In this document: positions 56,724 through 64,000 of the stretch, one piece after another | Numbering within the stretch: the stretch's first letter is position 1 | How the letters are laid out: the number at the start of each line of letters is the position of its first letter | From: Leisingera sp. ANG-M1 | GTDB taxonomy: Bacteria; Pseudomonadota; Alphaproteobacteria; Rhodobacterales; Rhodobacteraceae | Direction of reading: 5' to 3' | DNA length: 64,000 nucleotides | NCBI RefSeq assembly: GCF_000813745.1 | Contig: NZ_JWLC01000005.1 | Coordinates: 124,001-188,000, forward strand | Notes under the pieces: generated by a model | What the model was told of the DNA's origin: nothing | What the model saw: the letters and a program-made list of their open reading frames with translations, nothing else | Databases searched by the model: none | Position numbers and translations under genes: made by a program

Positions 56724-57761
56724 ATGGACAGCACTGCATTGCTCACCTTTCCGCTGCCGGTGATAACCGCCTGCTTCTGCGCTGTGCTGGCGGGGCTGGT
56801 CTGGCGGGCCGGGCTGGGCTGCATACGCGCAAACCTGATGTTTTCGGCCTTCTTTGCGCTTTGTGCCCTGTCCTCCTTCCTGGTTGGCTTACGGTTCGGC
56901 TATGGCGTCAGCAGCGTTGTGCAGCTGCAGCGGCTGGCGCCTCTCTATTTCGGGCCGCTCCTGTATCTCGGCTTTGCGGCACTCGCGGCGGAACCGCGGC
57001 TCTTTGCCCGCTCTGCGGCCCTGCATCTGGCAGCCCCTGTGGCAGTGCTTGCTCTGTTCTGGCTGCTTGCTGCCGGGTTTCACCGGCTGGATTGGCTGAT
57101 CAGCGCCAGCTACCTTTTTTATGCCGCGGCGCTGCTGCGGCTGTGGCGCAAGGGGCCGGACGCACTGGCCCGGATCAGCCTGGACCGGGCTGCAGTGCTC
57201 AGCCGATGGCTGCTGCGGGCGGCCGGGCTGCAGCTGTTTGTGCTGCTGATGGACACCGCCATTGCTGCGGATTTTGCGATCTATGGCGGCGTGCATGTCC
57301 CGGCCCTGATCTCGGCGGGGACGGTGCCGCTGCTGGGGGCGCTGCTGGCCACGCTTATTGCCCTGCCGCTGATGTTTGCCCCGCCGCGCCCCGCGCCGGC
57401 TCCGGCCGGGGCGCCGGACACAGGGGCTGAACAGCTGGAAGCCCGGCTGCGCAGCCTGCTGTCCCGCGAGCAGCTCTATCTGGACCCGGAGCTGTCGCTG
57501 CAGCGGCTGGCGCGGCGGCTGCATGTTCCAGCGCGGGATCTGTCGGCGGCAGTGAACCGGACCCAGGCGCAGAACGTCTCGCAATATATCAACGGCTTCC
57601 GGCTGGAGCATGCGGCAGGGCTTCTGGCCGGCGGCAGCGACAGTGTCACTGCCATCGCCGCGCAATCGGGGTTTCTGTCGCGTTCGAATTTCTACCGCGA
57701 ATTCCAGCGGGTTTACGGCCAGACACCGGCGGGCTTCCGCAAGTCGCAGCAGCCGGCGTAG
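56724..57761 (+). CDS. Membrane-bound AraC-family transcriptional regulator
   Basis: A 345-residue regulator with an N-terminal membrane domain of about seven hydrophobic segments (about 5-225). A C-terminal AraC domain (about 245-345) follows, with LQRLARRLHVPARDLSAAVNR and IAAQSGFLSRSNFYREFQRVYGQTP. It likely senses a membrane or periplasmic signal. I use the ATG at 56724, preceded by GAGGACAG. Divergent from the exported hydrolase gene, its probable target. The stop is followed by copy 5 of the 3' element. Confidence 0.86.
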   Translation: MDSTALLTFPLPVITACFCAVLAGLVWRAGLGCIRANLMFSAFFALCALSSFLVGLRFGYGVSSVVQLQRLAPLYFGPLLYLGFAALAAEPRLFARSAALHLAAPVAVLALFWLLAAGFHRLDWLISASYLFYAAALLRLWRKGPDALARISLDRAAVLSRWLLRAAGLQLFVLLMDTAIAADFAIYGGVHVPALISAGTVPLLGALLATLIALPLMFAPPRPAPAPAGAPDTGAEQLEARLRSLLSREQLYLDPELSLQRLARRLHVPARDLSAAVNRTQAQNVSQYINGFRLEHAAGLLAGGSDSVTAIAAQSGFLSRSNFYREFQRVYGQTPAGFRKSQQPA

Positions 57762-57781
57762 CCGGTTGCAGGCGGGTCCTG

Positions 57782-57833
57782 CCGCGCTGGCGCGCGGTGC
57801 CTCCGGCGGGAGTATTTTTAACCAGAAAGAAGC
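57782..57833 (+). repeat. 3' element copy 5, downstream of the AraC gene
   Basis: A CCGCGC/GCGCGG hairpin is followed by GCCTCCGGCGGGA and the 22-base core (57812-57833). It begins about 20 bases after the AraC stop and is oriented with it. Confidence 0.8.
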
Positions 57834-57997
57834 CGCGGCCGGGCTTGGCCTGCGTTGCAGTCTGATCCAGGAACTGCGGCGGGATATGGGGAACGCTGCT
57901 TTCTGCAGCTTTCGCCGGGGCGGCTTTGGCGCCGGCGCACTGGTCACTGATAGAGGGCTTGCAGCACCGCAATGCGGCGCCGCGGCGCACAATGCCG

Positions 57998-58222
57998 TCA
58001 GGCGATAATATCCGGGGTGAGCCGGTCTTCGATCAAGGCGATCTTATCCTTGAGGATGAGCTTTTGCTTCTTCAGGCGGCGGATGGTCAGCTGGTCTGAG
58101 GTGGCGCGCTCTTCCAGCGCGCTGATCGCCTCGTCCAGATCACGGTGCTGCCTGCGGAAAACCTCCAGCTCAACTTTCAGGACCTCATCGGTCTTCATCG
58201 ACACATCTGTGGGTGCATTCAT
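57998..58222 (-). CDS. YdcH-family (DUF465) small protein
   Basis: A 74-residue helical protein of the DUF465/YdcH type, with FRRQHRDLDEAISALEER and LTIRRLKKQKLILKDKIALIE forming a coiled-coil hairpin. Function is unknown. It may start at the first ATG (58222) or the second (58198). Divergent from the Hsp20 gene. Confidence 0.82.
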   Translation of the reverse strand: MNAPTDVSMKTDEVLKVELEVFRRQHRDLDEAISALEERATSDQLTIRRLKKQKLILKDKIALIEDRLTPDIIA

Positions 58223-58404
58223 GGGCGACTCTGTAAAGCTGATGAATGAAGTACCGCCGAAGATACTTCGTTAACCGCTTTTCCGCTAGACCTATAGGCA
58301 CATGCTCTTGTGAATCCAAAAGGAACGACCCATATTCTTTTGGACGCGGCTGCCGGGACCGGGGCCGCACGCATCCGTCGCTTTGGCATAAAGGACGAAC
58401 ACAC

Positions 58405-58818
58405 GTGTCGAAACTTACCTTGGGCTCCTACCCGCATATGCTGGGGTTCGAGCAGCTGGAACGCCTCCTGGAACGCTCGGCCAAATCGGGCAACGAAGGC
58501 TATCCGCCCTACAACATCGAACAGACTTCCGACTATTCCTACCGCATCACCCTGGCTGTGGCCGGCTTTGCCGAAGAGGACCTGGCAATCACCGTCGAGG
58601 ACCGCCAGCTGGTGATCCGCGGCCGCCAGCGCGACGACAGCGAGGGGCGGGTGTTCCTGCACCGCGGCATCGCGGCGCGCCAGTTTCAGCGCATGTTCGT
58701 GCTGGCTGATGGCGTCGAAGTGGGCGAGGCGGTGATGGAGAACGGGCTTTTGCATGTGGATCTGACCCGCGCGCGGCCCGAAACCGTGGTCCAGACGATC
58801 AATATCAGAAAGGGGTAA
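58405..58818 (+). CDS. Hsp20 family small heat-shock protein
   Basis: A 137-residue small heat-shock protein of the IbpA type, an ATP-independent holdase. The alpha-crystallin domain is recognisable: YRITLAVAGFAEEDLAITVEDRQL, then RGIAARQFQRMFVLADGVEV and MENGLLHVDL. The start is a GTG at 58405 with AAGGA upstream. The DUF1150 gene follows 5 bases later, an arrangement I recall from alphaproteobacteria. I see no ROSE-like hairpin upstream. Confidence 0.9.
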   Translation: MSKLTLGSYPHMLGFEQLERLLERSAKSGNEGYPPYNIEQTSDYSYRITLAVAGFAEEDLAITVEDRQLVIRGRQRDDSEGRVFLHRGIAARQFQRMFVLADGVEVGEAVMENGLLHVDLTRARPETVVQTINIRKG

Positions 58819-58823
58819 GAGCA

Positions 58824-59048
58824 ATGCATACACCGTTTGACTTCAAAGAAGGCGCCGACCGCACCGTCTATGTGAAACCGGTTGCGGTGGCTGATCTGCC
58901 CAAGGAGGTGCAGGACAGCGCCGGCGGCCATGAGCAGCTCTATGCGGTGCATGACGCCGAGGGCGGCCAGCTGGCGCTGGTGACGGACCGGCGCACAGCT
59001 TATGTGCTGGCACGGCAGAACGACCTGACACCGGTTGCGGTGCACTGA
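58824..59048 (+). CDS. DUF1150 family small protein
   Basis: A 74-residue protein of the DUF1150 family (QLYAVHDAEGGQLALVTDRRTAYVLARQNDL). Function is unknown; its constant partnership with Hsp20 genes in alphaproteobacteria suggests a stress role. It starts 5 bases after the Hsp20 stop and is surely co-transcribed with it. Confidence 0.85.
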   Translation: MHTPFDFKEGADRTVYVKPVAVADLPKEVQDSAGGHEQLYAVHDAEGGQLALVTDRRTAYVLARQNDLTPVAVH

Positions 59049-59159
59049 AGGGCGAAAATCATTTGCGCAGACAGCGGAAAACACTTGAATTTTCCGGCAG
59101 CAGGCTCCCAATTCGGGGGCCTGATTTGTTTTGAACACTGCTTTGAGGAGATGCTTGTG

Positions 59160-60314
59160 ATGCTGCGAGGGTTCAGCCTGTTTTTCCAAGCACTGGGGTT
59201 TTCGCTTGGTTTTGTTTTGCTGGCGGCCCCGGCTGCTGCCGATGCATTTACTGCTTGTGTGCAGCGGCAACTGGCGGATCTGGGCTATGACCCGGGCCGC
59301 ACCAACGGCACGCTGGTTCCGGCCACGCAACGCGCTTGGCAGAACTTGCGTGCCGCGCATCACGGAGTTTTCAAAGAGCACTTGGCAGAGCTGCCGCCTT
59401 TATCCCGAAAGACGGCGATGCATTGGTGCCGGGAGCTGCCGGCGCTGCAGCCTGGCCTGGGCAAGCATCTGCCTTCAGCGGCGCCGGTGCTGCTGCTGGC
59501 GGATGCGCCGAATGTCGAAAAGGGCGTCCAGCGCGCCTATGATCAGACCCGCCGGTTTATGGATAAGGAATACGGGATCGTTCTGGCCGGCAATATCGCG
59601 ATTGCAGCGGCGGGCAGCACCCGGACTGTGCAAGGTTATGTGCGCCGCCTGCTGGCGGAGCTTACCCCTTTGAAATACAATCCGGATGCGTCAATCGCGG
59701 CCCATTGCGACACAACATTCGGTGTGGCCGGAGCAGCATACTTGCGGTTTATGTACATCTGCTGGGACAACCCGCACCAGGCGGACAAGGCCTGGCTCAA
59801 GCGTGCCAAGCACTGGCTGGGCAGCATGATGGCGCATGAATACATGCATCTGGTTCAGGCTGAGCTGAGCGGCGCCCGTGCCGAGGGCTGGAACAGCGGC
59901 GCAGTGCGCCGCCGTATGGGACCGCATTGGCTTGTCGAGGGCGGAGCAGAACTGGTTGCCGCCCGTTTTCGAAAGAAAGTGCTGCGGCACCGCTCACCCG
60001 GACTTGAGGAACTGAGAGAGGGGGCGCAGGGCTCCAGGAAGAGTTTGAAAGGGATGCGGGTGCACAAGGCCGTGGGCACCGAAGCAGACTATGACTTGGC
60101 CCATTACGCGGTGCATGTCCTGACCCGGATCAGCGGCGAGGACGCGTTGTTCGGATTCTGGCGCCGCCTTGGAACCGGTGAGAGCTGGGAGCAGGCATTC
60201 CAGCAGTCCTTTGGCCTCGATATGGCGGAGTTTGAGGCGCAGGTCACGGAGTTGCGCAAAACCCGCGGGGCGGCCAGGGCCTATATTGCAAAGATGCGGC
60301 GGAGGAGTTCGTGA
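59160..60314 (+). CDS. Exported HExxH metalloprotease-like protein with peptidoglycan-binding-like start
   Basis: I do not recognise this 384-residue protein as a named family. A signal peptide (QALGFSLGFVLLAAPAAA) leads it out of the cytoplasm. The next segment (CVQRQLADLGYDPGRTNGTLVPATQRA) resembles a peptidoglycan-binding repeat. The middle has HEYMH at about residue 226, an HExxH zinc motif, followed by HWLVEGGAELVAARF, which may supply the third ligand Glu. This layout suggests a gluzincin-type peptidase acting in the periplasm. I use the ATG at 59160, with GAGGAG 7 bases upstream. Its stop overlaps the start of phzF. Confidence 0.7.
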   Translation: MLRGFSLFFQALGFSLGFVLLAAPAAADAFTACVQRQLADLGYDPGRTNGTLVPATQRAWQNLRAAHHGVFKEHLAELPPLSRKTAMHWCRELPALQPGLGKHLPSAAPVLLLADAPNVEKGVQRAYDQTRRFMDKEYGIVLAGNIAIAAAGSTRTVQGYVRRLLAELTPLKYNPDASIAAHCDTTFGVAGAAYLRFMYICWDNPHQADKAWLKRAKHWLGSMMAHEYMHLVQAELSGARAEGWNSGAVRRRMGPHWLVEGGAELVAARFRKKVLRHRSPGLEELREGAQGSRKSLKGMRVHKAVGTEADYDLAHYAVHVLTRISGEDALFGFWRRLGTGESWEQAFQQSFGLDMAEFEAQVTELRKTRGAARAYIAKMRRRSS

Positions 60315-61198
60315 TGGCACAATTTGATTTCGACTGGGTGGATGCGTTCTCTGCCCGCGCCTTTGGCGGCAACGGCTGCGCCGTGGTGCATGGCGGGGCG
60401 CATCTGCCGGTGGAGGTTTGCACTGCTTACGTGCGGGAGACCTCGCTGGTGGAATGCACCTTTACCGGACCTTCGGATGCAGCGGATGTGAAAGTGCGCT
60501 ATTTCCTGGCCAGCCGCGAGATCCCCTTTGCCGGCCACCCAACCATCGCCACGGTGGCAGCGATGCGGGATCGGGGTTTGATTGACGGTGACAGCCTGAC
60601 TCTGGAGACCGGCGCCGGGATTGTTGCTGTGACGCTGGATGGCGGCATGATCGAAATGACCCAGGTGGCGCCGGAGTTCGGGCCCTTTGCCGATCCGGAG
60701 CTGGTCGCTGCGGCGGTCTCGCTGCCGGTGGAGGCGATTGTCGGCCGGCCGCAGCGGGTGTCTACCGGGCTGCCGTTCTGCGTAACGGTTCTGCGCGACC
60801 GTGCGGCGCTGGAGGCGGCGGAGCTGAACCTGGAGGCGCTGGAGCCGCTGGTCAGGTCGCTGGGGGCCGATGGCATTGACACGATGGAGCCATTCCTGGT
60901 GACCCTTGAGGGCGCAACCGCGGCTGGGGACACTTTCTCGCGTCTTTTGATGGCACCGCCAAGCCCGCCGGAGGATCCCTTTACCGGCTCCGCCACCGGC
61001 GCGATGGCGTCGTACCTGTGGCATCACGGGCTGATGGACAAAGCGGAATTTGTGGCCGAGCAGGGCCACGGCCTTGGCCGCCCCGGCCTGGCGCGGGTTG
61101 CCCGGGTGGGCCCGGCGGAGGCGATTGAGGGCGTACGGGTGGCCGGCGAGGGCTTTGTGCTGATGCGCGGCACGGTGGATTTGCCGGAAGCCGTCTAA
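60314..61198 (+). CDS. PhzF-family isomerase/epimerase
   Basis: A 294-residue enzyme of the PhzF/diaminopimelate epimerase fold, made of two similar halves. The motifs FSARAFGGNGCAVV, the catalytic Glu in ETSLVECTF, IPFAGHPTIATVAAM and DPFTGSATGAMASYL are intact. PhzF itself isomerises a phenazine precursor, but no phenazine genes are here, so it is a general family member. The ATG overlaps the upstream stop (TGATG), with GGAGGAG about 8 bases before it. Confidence 0.85.
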   Translation: MAQFDFDWVDAFSARAFGGNGCAVVHGGAHLPVEVCTAYVRETSLVECTFTGPSDAADVKVRYFLASREIPFAGHPTIATVAAMRDRGLIDGDSLTLETGAGIVAVTLDGGMIEMTQVAPEFGPFADPELVAAAVSLPVEAIVGRPQRVSTGLPFCVTVLRDRAALEAAELNLEALEPLVRSLGADGIDTMEPFLVTLEGATAAGDTFSRLLMAPPSPPEDPFTGSATGAMASYLWHHGLMDKAEFVAEQGHGLGRPGLARVARVGPAEAIEGVRVAGEGFVLMRGTVDLPEAV

Positions 61199-61238
61199 CG
61201 CCCTTGCTGCTTGAAAGTGCGGCGTCAACTTCGGCAAA

Positions 61239-61291
61239 GCGGGGCGGACCGGGCATTCGGCAGTTCATGCCAAGTGCCTGATCCGCCCCGC
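61239..61291. terminator. Long stem between convergent phzF and GNAT genes
   Basis: A perfect 10-base stem, GCGGGGCGGA / TCCGCCCCGC, with a 33-base loop that can form a further small stem (GGCAT...ATGCC). It has no U tract. It could end both transcripts or be a structured 3' region. Confidence 0.4.
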
Positions 61292-61311
61292 ACGCGGTCA
61301 CGTCGGCCGTC

Positions 61312-61833
61312 TTAACCGTAGGCAGATGTATCCCACAAAGCAGGCTGCATAAACGGTTCCACGGCCAGGGTTCTGCCGTTCAGGGGCCCCGCCGATCCTG
61401 CCTTCAGCTCAAGCATCATCCATGAGGCTGGAAGAGTCAGAAGATCCGGGTAGGGTGTCTGCTTGTCCGTCGGCGCAAACCCGTAGCGCGGGTAGAAGCC
61501 AGGCACGCCCAAGACGAACACTGCATCTGCTCCAATGGATTTGAGGTGCCCGATGCTGGTCTCCATCAGTTCTTTCCCGACACCTTGCCCCTGCAATCCG
61601 GGCAGTACGCCGCAGGGTGCCAGCAGGTAGCAGGCCGCGTCCGGATGGTTTTGAAAGGCAAACGGTGTGAACAGCACGTTGCCGGCGATAGTCCCGCCGC
61701 GCCGGACGCTGATGGAAATCGTATCCGGCAGGGCGAGGAGCTCTTTGGCAAGCCGGGCGATTTCGGGCCCTTCCGCGCTGCCGAAGGCCTGCAGGTGCAC
61801 GTCCAGGATGGCTTTGGTTTCTGTCTGGTTCAT
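61312..61833 (-). CDS. GNAT-family N-acetyltransferase, YjhQ-like
   Basis: A 173-residue GNAT enzyme. The acetyl-CoA loop GVLPGLQGQGVGKELMETS and the VFVLGVPGFYPRYGFAPTD motif are intact. It starts 9 bases after the YjhX-type gene, in the same order as the yjhX-yjhQ pair of E. coli, where the acetyltransferase is proposed to be the antitoxin. I infer the same pairing here. AGGAAAGAG lies before the ATG. Confidence 0.8.
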   Translation of the reverse strand: MNQTETKAILDVHLQAFGSAEGPEIARLAKELLALPDTISISVRRGGTIAGNVLFTPFAFQNHPDAACYLLAPCGVLPGLQGQGVGKELMETSIGHLKSIGADAVFVLGVPGFYPRYGFAPTDKQTPYPDLLTLPASWMMLELKAGSAGPLNGRTLAVEPFMQPALWDTSAYG

Positions 61834-61842
61834 TGCTCTTTC

Positions 61843-62100
61843 CTATCGTTGGTTCATTTGCGCGCGCACGGATTTGATCCCCAGTGCGGTGGCGCGGTAC
61901 GGGGCGCCGTTCTTGGAACGGATGAAGCGCCGTTTAAGAAGGCGTTGGAACACGCCGAGAGTGCAGTCGGTCAGCACATGGCCATGGCGGGTGTAACAGG
62001 TGACGGCGCTGATCTTGCCGTTTTCCAGGCGCTCATGATGGATGGACCCGCCAAGCGCGAGTTCATGCAAAACACGCTGCTCGTGCTTTGAGATGTTCAA
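61843..62100 (-). CDS. YjhX-family putative toxin
   Basis: An 85-residue protein of the YjhX (UPF0386) family: NISKHEQRVLHELALGG, then HVLTDCTLGVFQRLLKRR and YRATALGIKSVRAQ. In E. coli YjhX is a proposed type II toxin paired with the acetyltransferase YjhQ; I recall only limited experimental support. The start is a TTG at 62100, which matches the family N-terminus. A weak GAGAC lies upstream. A 7-base inverted repeat lies about 37 bases upstream. Confidence 0.8.
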   Translation of the reverse strand: MNISKHEQRVLHELALGGSIHHERLENGKISAVTCYTRHGHVLTDCTLGVFQRLLKRRFIRSKNGAPYRATALGIKSVRAQMNQR

Positions 62101-62136
62101 TGGGATGTCTCGATTTTACGAAAGTACAGAAACAGG

Positions 62137-62160
62137 GCACTCAGCGTCGCGCGTGAGTGC
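62137..62160 (-). promoter_or_regulatory. Candidate operator of the yjhX-like operon
   Basis: A perfect inverted repeat, GCACTCA-N10-TGAGTGC. If TAAAAT at 62113-62118 is the -10 on the minus strand, the repeat covers the expected -35. That fits repression by one of the two products, as in many toxin-antitoxin operons. Confidence 0.5.
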
Positions 62161-62403
62161 TCCTATCAATGCTGGTGTTCCTGAATTTGCTTCGCCAGGA
62201 ACGGGCGTTAGCCCCGGGACTCTTTCATAAAATCTCTATTGCGGGAGGCGGTGTGCCTCAGGCGCAGTGGCCATTTAGGCAATGATGGCGGAGGGGTCAA
62301 CGGTTTGGCGGTGAAATGTCGTGGGTGATGCAGCCTTGCAGCCCTCTGCAGCAGGTGGCTGTTATGGGGGGTGGGTGCGCGGACCATTGTCCCTGTTAAA
62401 TGG
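62161..62403. other. Gap between the yjhX operator and the sulfate gene terminator
   Basis: About 240 bases that hold short, low-quality reading frames only. I see no supported gene or RNA. Confidence 0.4.
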
Positions 62404-62440
62404 AAACGGCCCGCCAAAAGGCGAGCCGTTTAAATCTTTC
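62404..62440 (-). terminator. Terminator of the sulfate-activation gene
   Basis: On the minus strand there is a stem AAACGGCTCGCC / GGCGGGCCGTTT with loop TTTT and a moderate T content after it. It lies about 15 bases after the stop. Confidence 0.65.
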
Positions 62441-62453
62441 AATGCGGTCCGGA

Positions 62454-64000
62454 TCAGCCGGAGATCAGACCCATGCTTTCCAGCTTCAGCAGAACCTGGT
62501 GGGCGCAGTTGTCGACGTCGACGTTTTCGGTCTCAACCGACAGCTCGGGGTTCTGCGGCACGTCGTAGGGGTCGGAGATGCCGGTGAACTCTTTGATCTT
62601 GCCTTCTCGGGCCAGTTTGTAGAGGCCCTTGCGGTCGCGGCGCTCGCATTCCTCGATCGAGGTGGCAACGTGCACTTCGACAAAGGCGCCGAAGGCTTCG
62701 ATGTCCTCGCGCACGGCGCGGCGGGTGGTGGCGTAAGGCGCGATCGGGGCACAGATGGCGATGCCGCCGTTCTTAGTGATCTCAGAGGCCACATAGCCGA
62801 TGCGGCGGATGTTGAGGTCGCGGTGCTCTTTCGAGAAGCCCAGCTCGGAGCTGAGGTTCTTACGCACGATGTCGCCATCGAGCAGGGTCACCGGGCGGCC
62901 GCCCATTTCCATCAGCTTGACCATCAGCGCGTTGGCGATGGTGGATTTGCCGGAGCCGGAGAAGCCGGTGAAGAACACGGTGAAGCCCTGCTTGGAACGC
63001 GGCGGCTTGGTCTTGCGCAGCTCGGCCACCACTTCCGGGAAGGAGAACCATTCCGGGATTTCCAGGCCTTCCGCCAGGCGGCGGCGCAGCTCGGTGCCGG
63101 AGATGTTCAGGATGGTGACGTTGTCGCGGTCTGCGATTTCGTCGTTGGGCTCGTACTGGGCGCGCTCCTGCACATAGACCATGTGCTTGAAGTCGACCAT
63201 TTTCAGGCCGATTTCTTCCTCATGGGCGCGGAACAGCTCCTGCGCATCGTAGGGGCCGTAGAAGTCTTCGCCCTGCGAGTTCTTGCCCGGGCCCGCGTGG
63301 TCGCGGCCGACGATGAAATGGGTGCAGCCGTGGTTCTTGCGGATGATGCCGTGCCAGACAGCTTCGCGCGGGCCGGCCATGCGCATCGCCAGGTTCAGCA
63401 GCGACATGGAGGTGGTGGCCGCCGGGTACTTGTCCAGAACTGCCTCGTAGCAGCGCACACGGGTGAAGTGGTCGACGTCGCCCGGTTTGGTCATGCCGAC
63501 CACCGGATGGATCAGCAGGTTGGCTTCGGCTTCGCGCGCGGCGCGGAAGGTCAGCTCCTGGTGGGCGCGGTGCAGCGGGTTGCGGGTCTGGAACGCAACA
63601 ACCTTGCGCCAGCCCAGCTTGCGGAAGTAGGCGCGCAGCTCGTTCGGGGTGTCGCGGCGGCCGCGGAAGTCATAGTGGATCGGCTGCTGGATGCCGGTGA
63701 CCGGACCGCCCAGATAGACCTTGCCGGCCTGATTGTGCAGGTAGTTCACCGCCGGGTGGGCGTCGTCATCTGCGCCAAAGACCTTCTCGGCTTCGCGGGC
63801 TTTGTTCGGCACCCAGTTGTCGGAGACGGTCATGGTGGCGAGGATCACGCCTTCCTGGTCGCGCAGCGCGATGTCCTGGCCCGGCTCCAGCTTGGAGGCG
63901 AAGTCTTCGGAAACATCCAGGGTGATCGGCATCGGCCACAGGGTGCCGTCAGCCAGGCGCATGTTTTCAACGACACCGTTGTAGTCGGCCTCGGTCAGGA
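62454..64000 (-). CDS. sat-cysC: Bifunctional ATP sulfurylase/APS kinase (5' end outside window)
   Basis: The C-terminal 514 residues of a fused enzyme that activates sulfate to APS and then PAPS. The ATP sulfurylase part has FQTRNPLHRAHQELTFRAA and HFIVGRDHAGPG. The APS kinase part (last about 190 residues) has the P-loop FTGFSGSGKSTIANAL and RKNLSSELGFSKEHRD. The frame is open to the window edge, so the start lies outside. This fusion is usual in roseobacters. No other sulfur genes are in the window. Confidence 0.95.
   Translation of the reverse strand, partial: LTEADYNGVVENMRLADGTLWPMPITLDVSEDFASKLEPGQDIALRDQEGVILATMTVSDNWVPNKAREAEKVFGADDDAHPAVNYLHNQAGKVYLGGPVTGIQQPIHYDFRGRRDTPNELRAYFRKLGWRKVVAFQTRNPLHRAHQELTFRAAREAEANLLIHPVVGMTKPGDVDHFTRVRCYEAVLDKYPAATTSMSLLNLAMRMAGPREAVWHGIIRKNHGCTHFIVGRDHAGPGKNSQGEDFYGPYDAQELFRAHEEEIGLKMVDFKHMVYVQERAQYEPNDEIADRDNVTILNISGTELRRRLAEGLEIPEWFSFPEVVAELRKTKPPRSKQGFTVFFTGFSGSGKSTIANALMVKLMEMGGRPVTLLDGDIVRKNLSSELGFSKEHRDLNIRRIGYVASEITKNGGIAICAPIAPYATTRRAVREDIEAFGAFVEVHVATSIEECERRDRKGLYKLAREGKIKEFTGISDPYDVPQNPELSVETENVDVDNCAHQVLLKLESMGLISG

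Noticed and set aside
62137-62160. CIRCE element upstream of the yjhX-like gene
   Set aside because: The arms contain GCACTC/GAGTGC but are separated by 12 bases, not 9, and the flanking TTA/TAA are missing.

Overview
The window looks like ordinary chromosome from a marine alphaproteobacterium of the Rhodobacterales, Roseobacter group (Leisingera, Phaeobacter or Ruegeria type). I infer this from the high GC content, an F1-only ATP synthase operon in the order atpH-A-G-D-C, a fused ATP sulfurylase/APS kinase, DUF1150 next to an Hsp20, and a family II pyrophosphatase. I see no rRNA, tRNA, CRISPR array, transposase, integrase or prophage genes. This is a core and housekeeping region with a few accessory genes.

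Layout. 1-2.2 kb: the end of a MotA/TolQ/ExbB-like gene and a MotB/OmpA-like protein with a very long coiled coil. 2.5-8.5 kb: LytM peptidase and clpA, then gloB, a methyltransferase and an acidic exported protein. 9-13.9 kb: the F1 ATP synthase operon. 14-24 kb: a GlxA-type regulator, an NhaC antiporter, a methyltransferase, a PAS protein, small membrane and lectin proteins, an inositol-phosphatase-family enzyme, a divergent MerR regulator/DUF2938 pair, and prs. 24-31 kb: a thioredoxin-fold isomerase with an alpha/beta hydrolase, threonine aldolase, YcgN, ribF, an IalB-like protein, MaoC and a HAD hydrolase. 31-38.4 kb: a chemoreceptor, a family II pyrophosphatase, two tandem TraB/GumN proteins, a DUF2161 nuclease-like protein and an acyltransferase. 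38.7-44.6 kb: a 2OG-Fe(II) oxygenase, groES-groEL behind a CIRCE operator, an RTX protein and a GNAT protein. 44.6-51.8 kb: two esterases, an EamA transporter, an orphan phnM, a small RNA ligase, purEK and DUF1272. 51.9-62.1 kb: a uracil permease, an old-yellow-enzyme demethylase-like protein, a hydrolase divergent from a membrane AraC regulator, YdcH, Hsp20-DUF1150, an HExxH protein with phzF, and a YjhX/YjhQ-like pair. 62.4 kb to the end: the fused sulfate-activation enzyme, cut by the window edge.

The most unusual signal is not a gene. A 22-base core with consensus GTATTT-nnn-ACCAGAAAGAAGC occurs five times. Each copy lies just downstream of a stop codon, is oriented with that gene, and follows one or more GC-rich hairpins. 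It marks ltaE, the maoC-like gene, the RTX gene, purK and the membrane AraC gene. At maoC the element is followed by a separate, canonical terminator, so it is probably not just the terminator. I propose a 3'-UTR element family.

Other regulatory structures are readable. There is a perfect 8-base dyad between the divergent hydrolase and AraC genes, and a MerR promoter with a 19-base spacer and central dyad. A CIRCE variant lies under the groESL promoter, phased GGGAAA repeats lie upstream of nhaC, and a palindrome covers the expected -35 of the YjhX/YjhQ pair. All functions come from reading translated sequence and recalling families; no database search was run.
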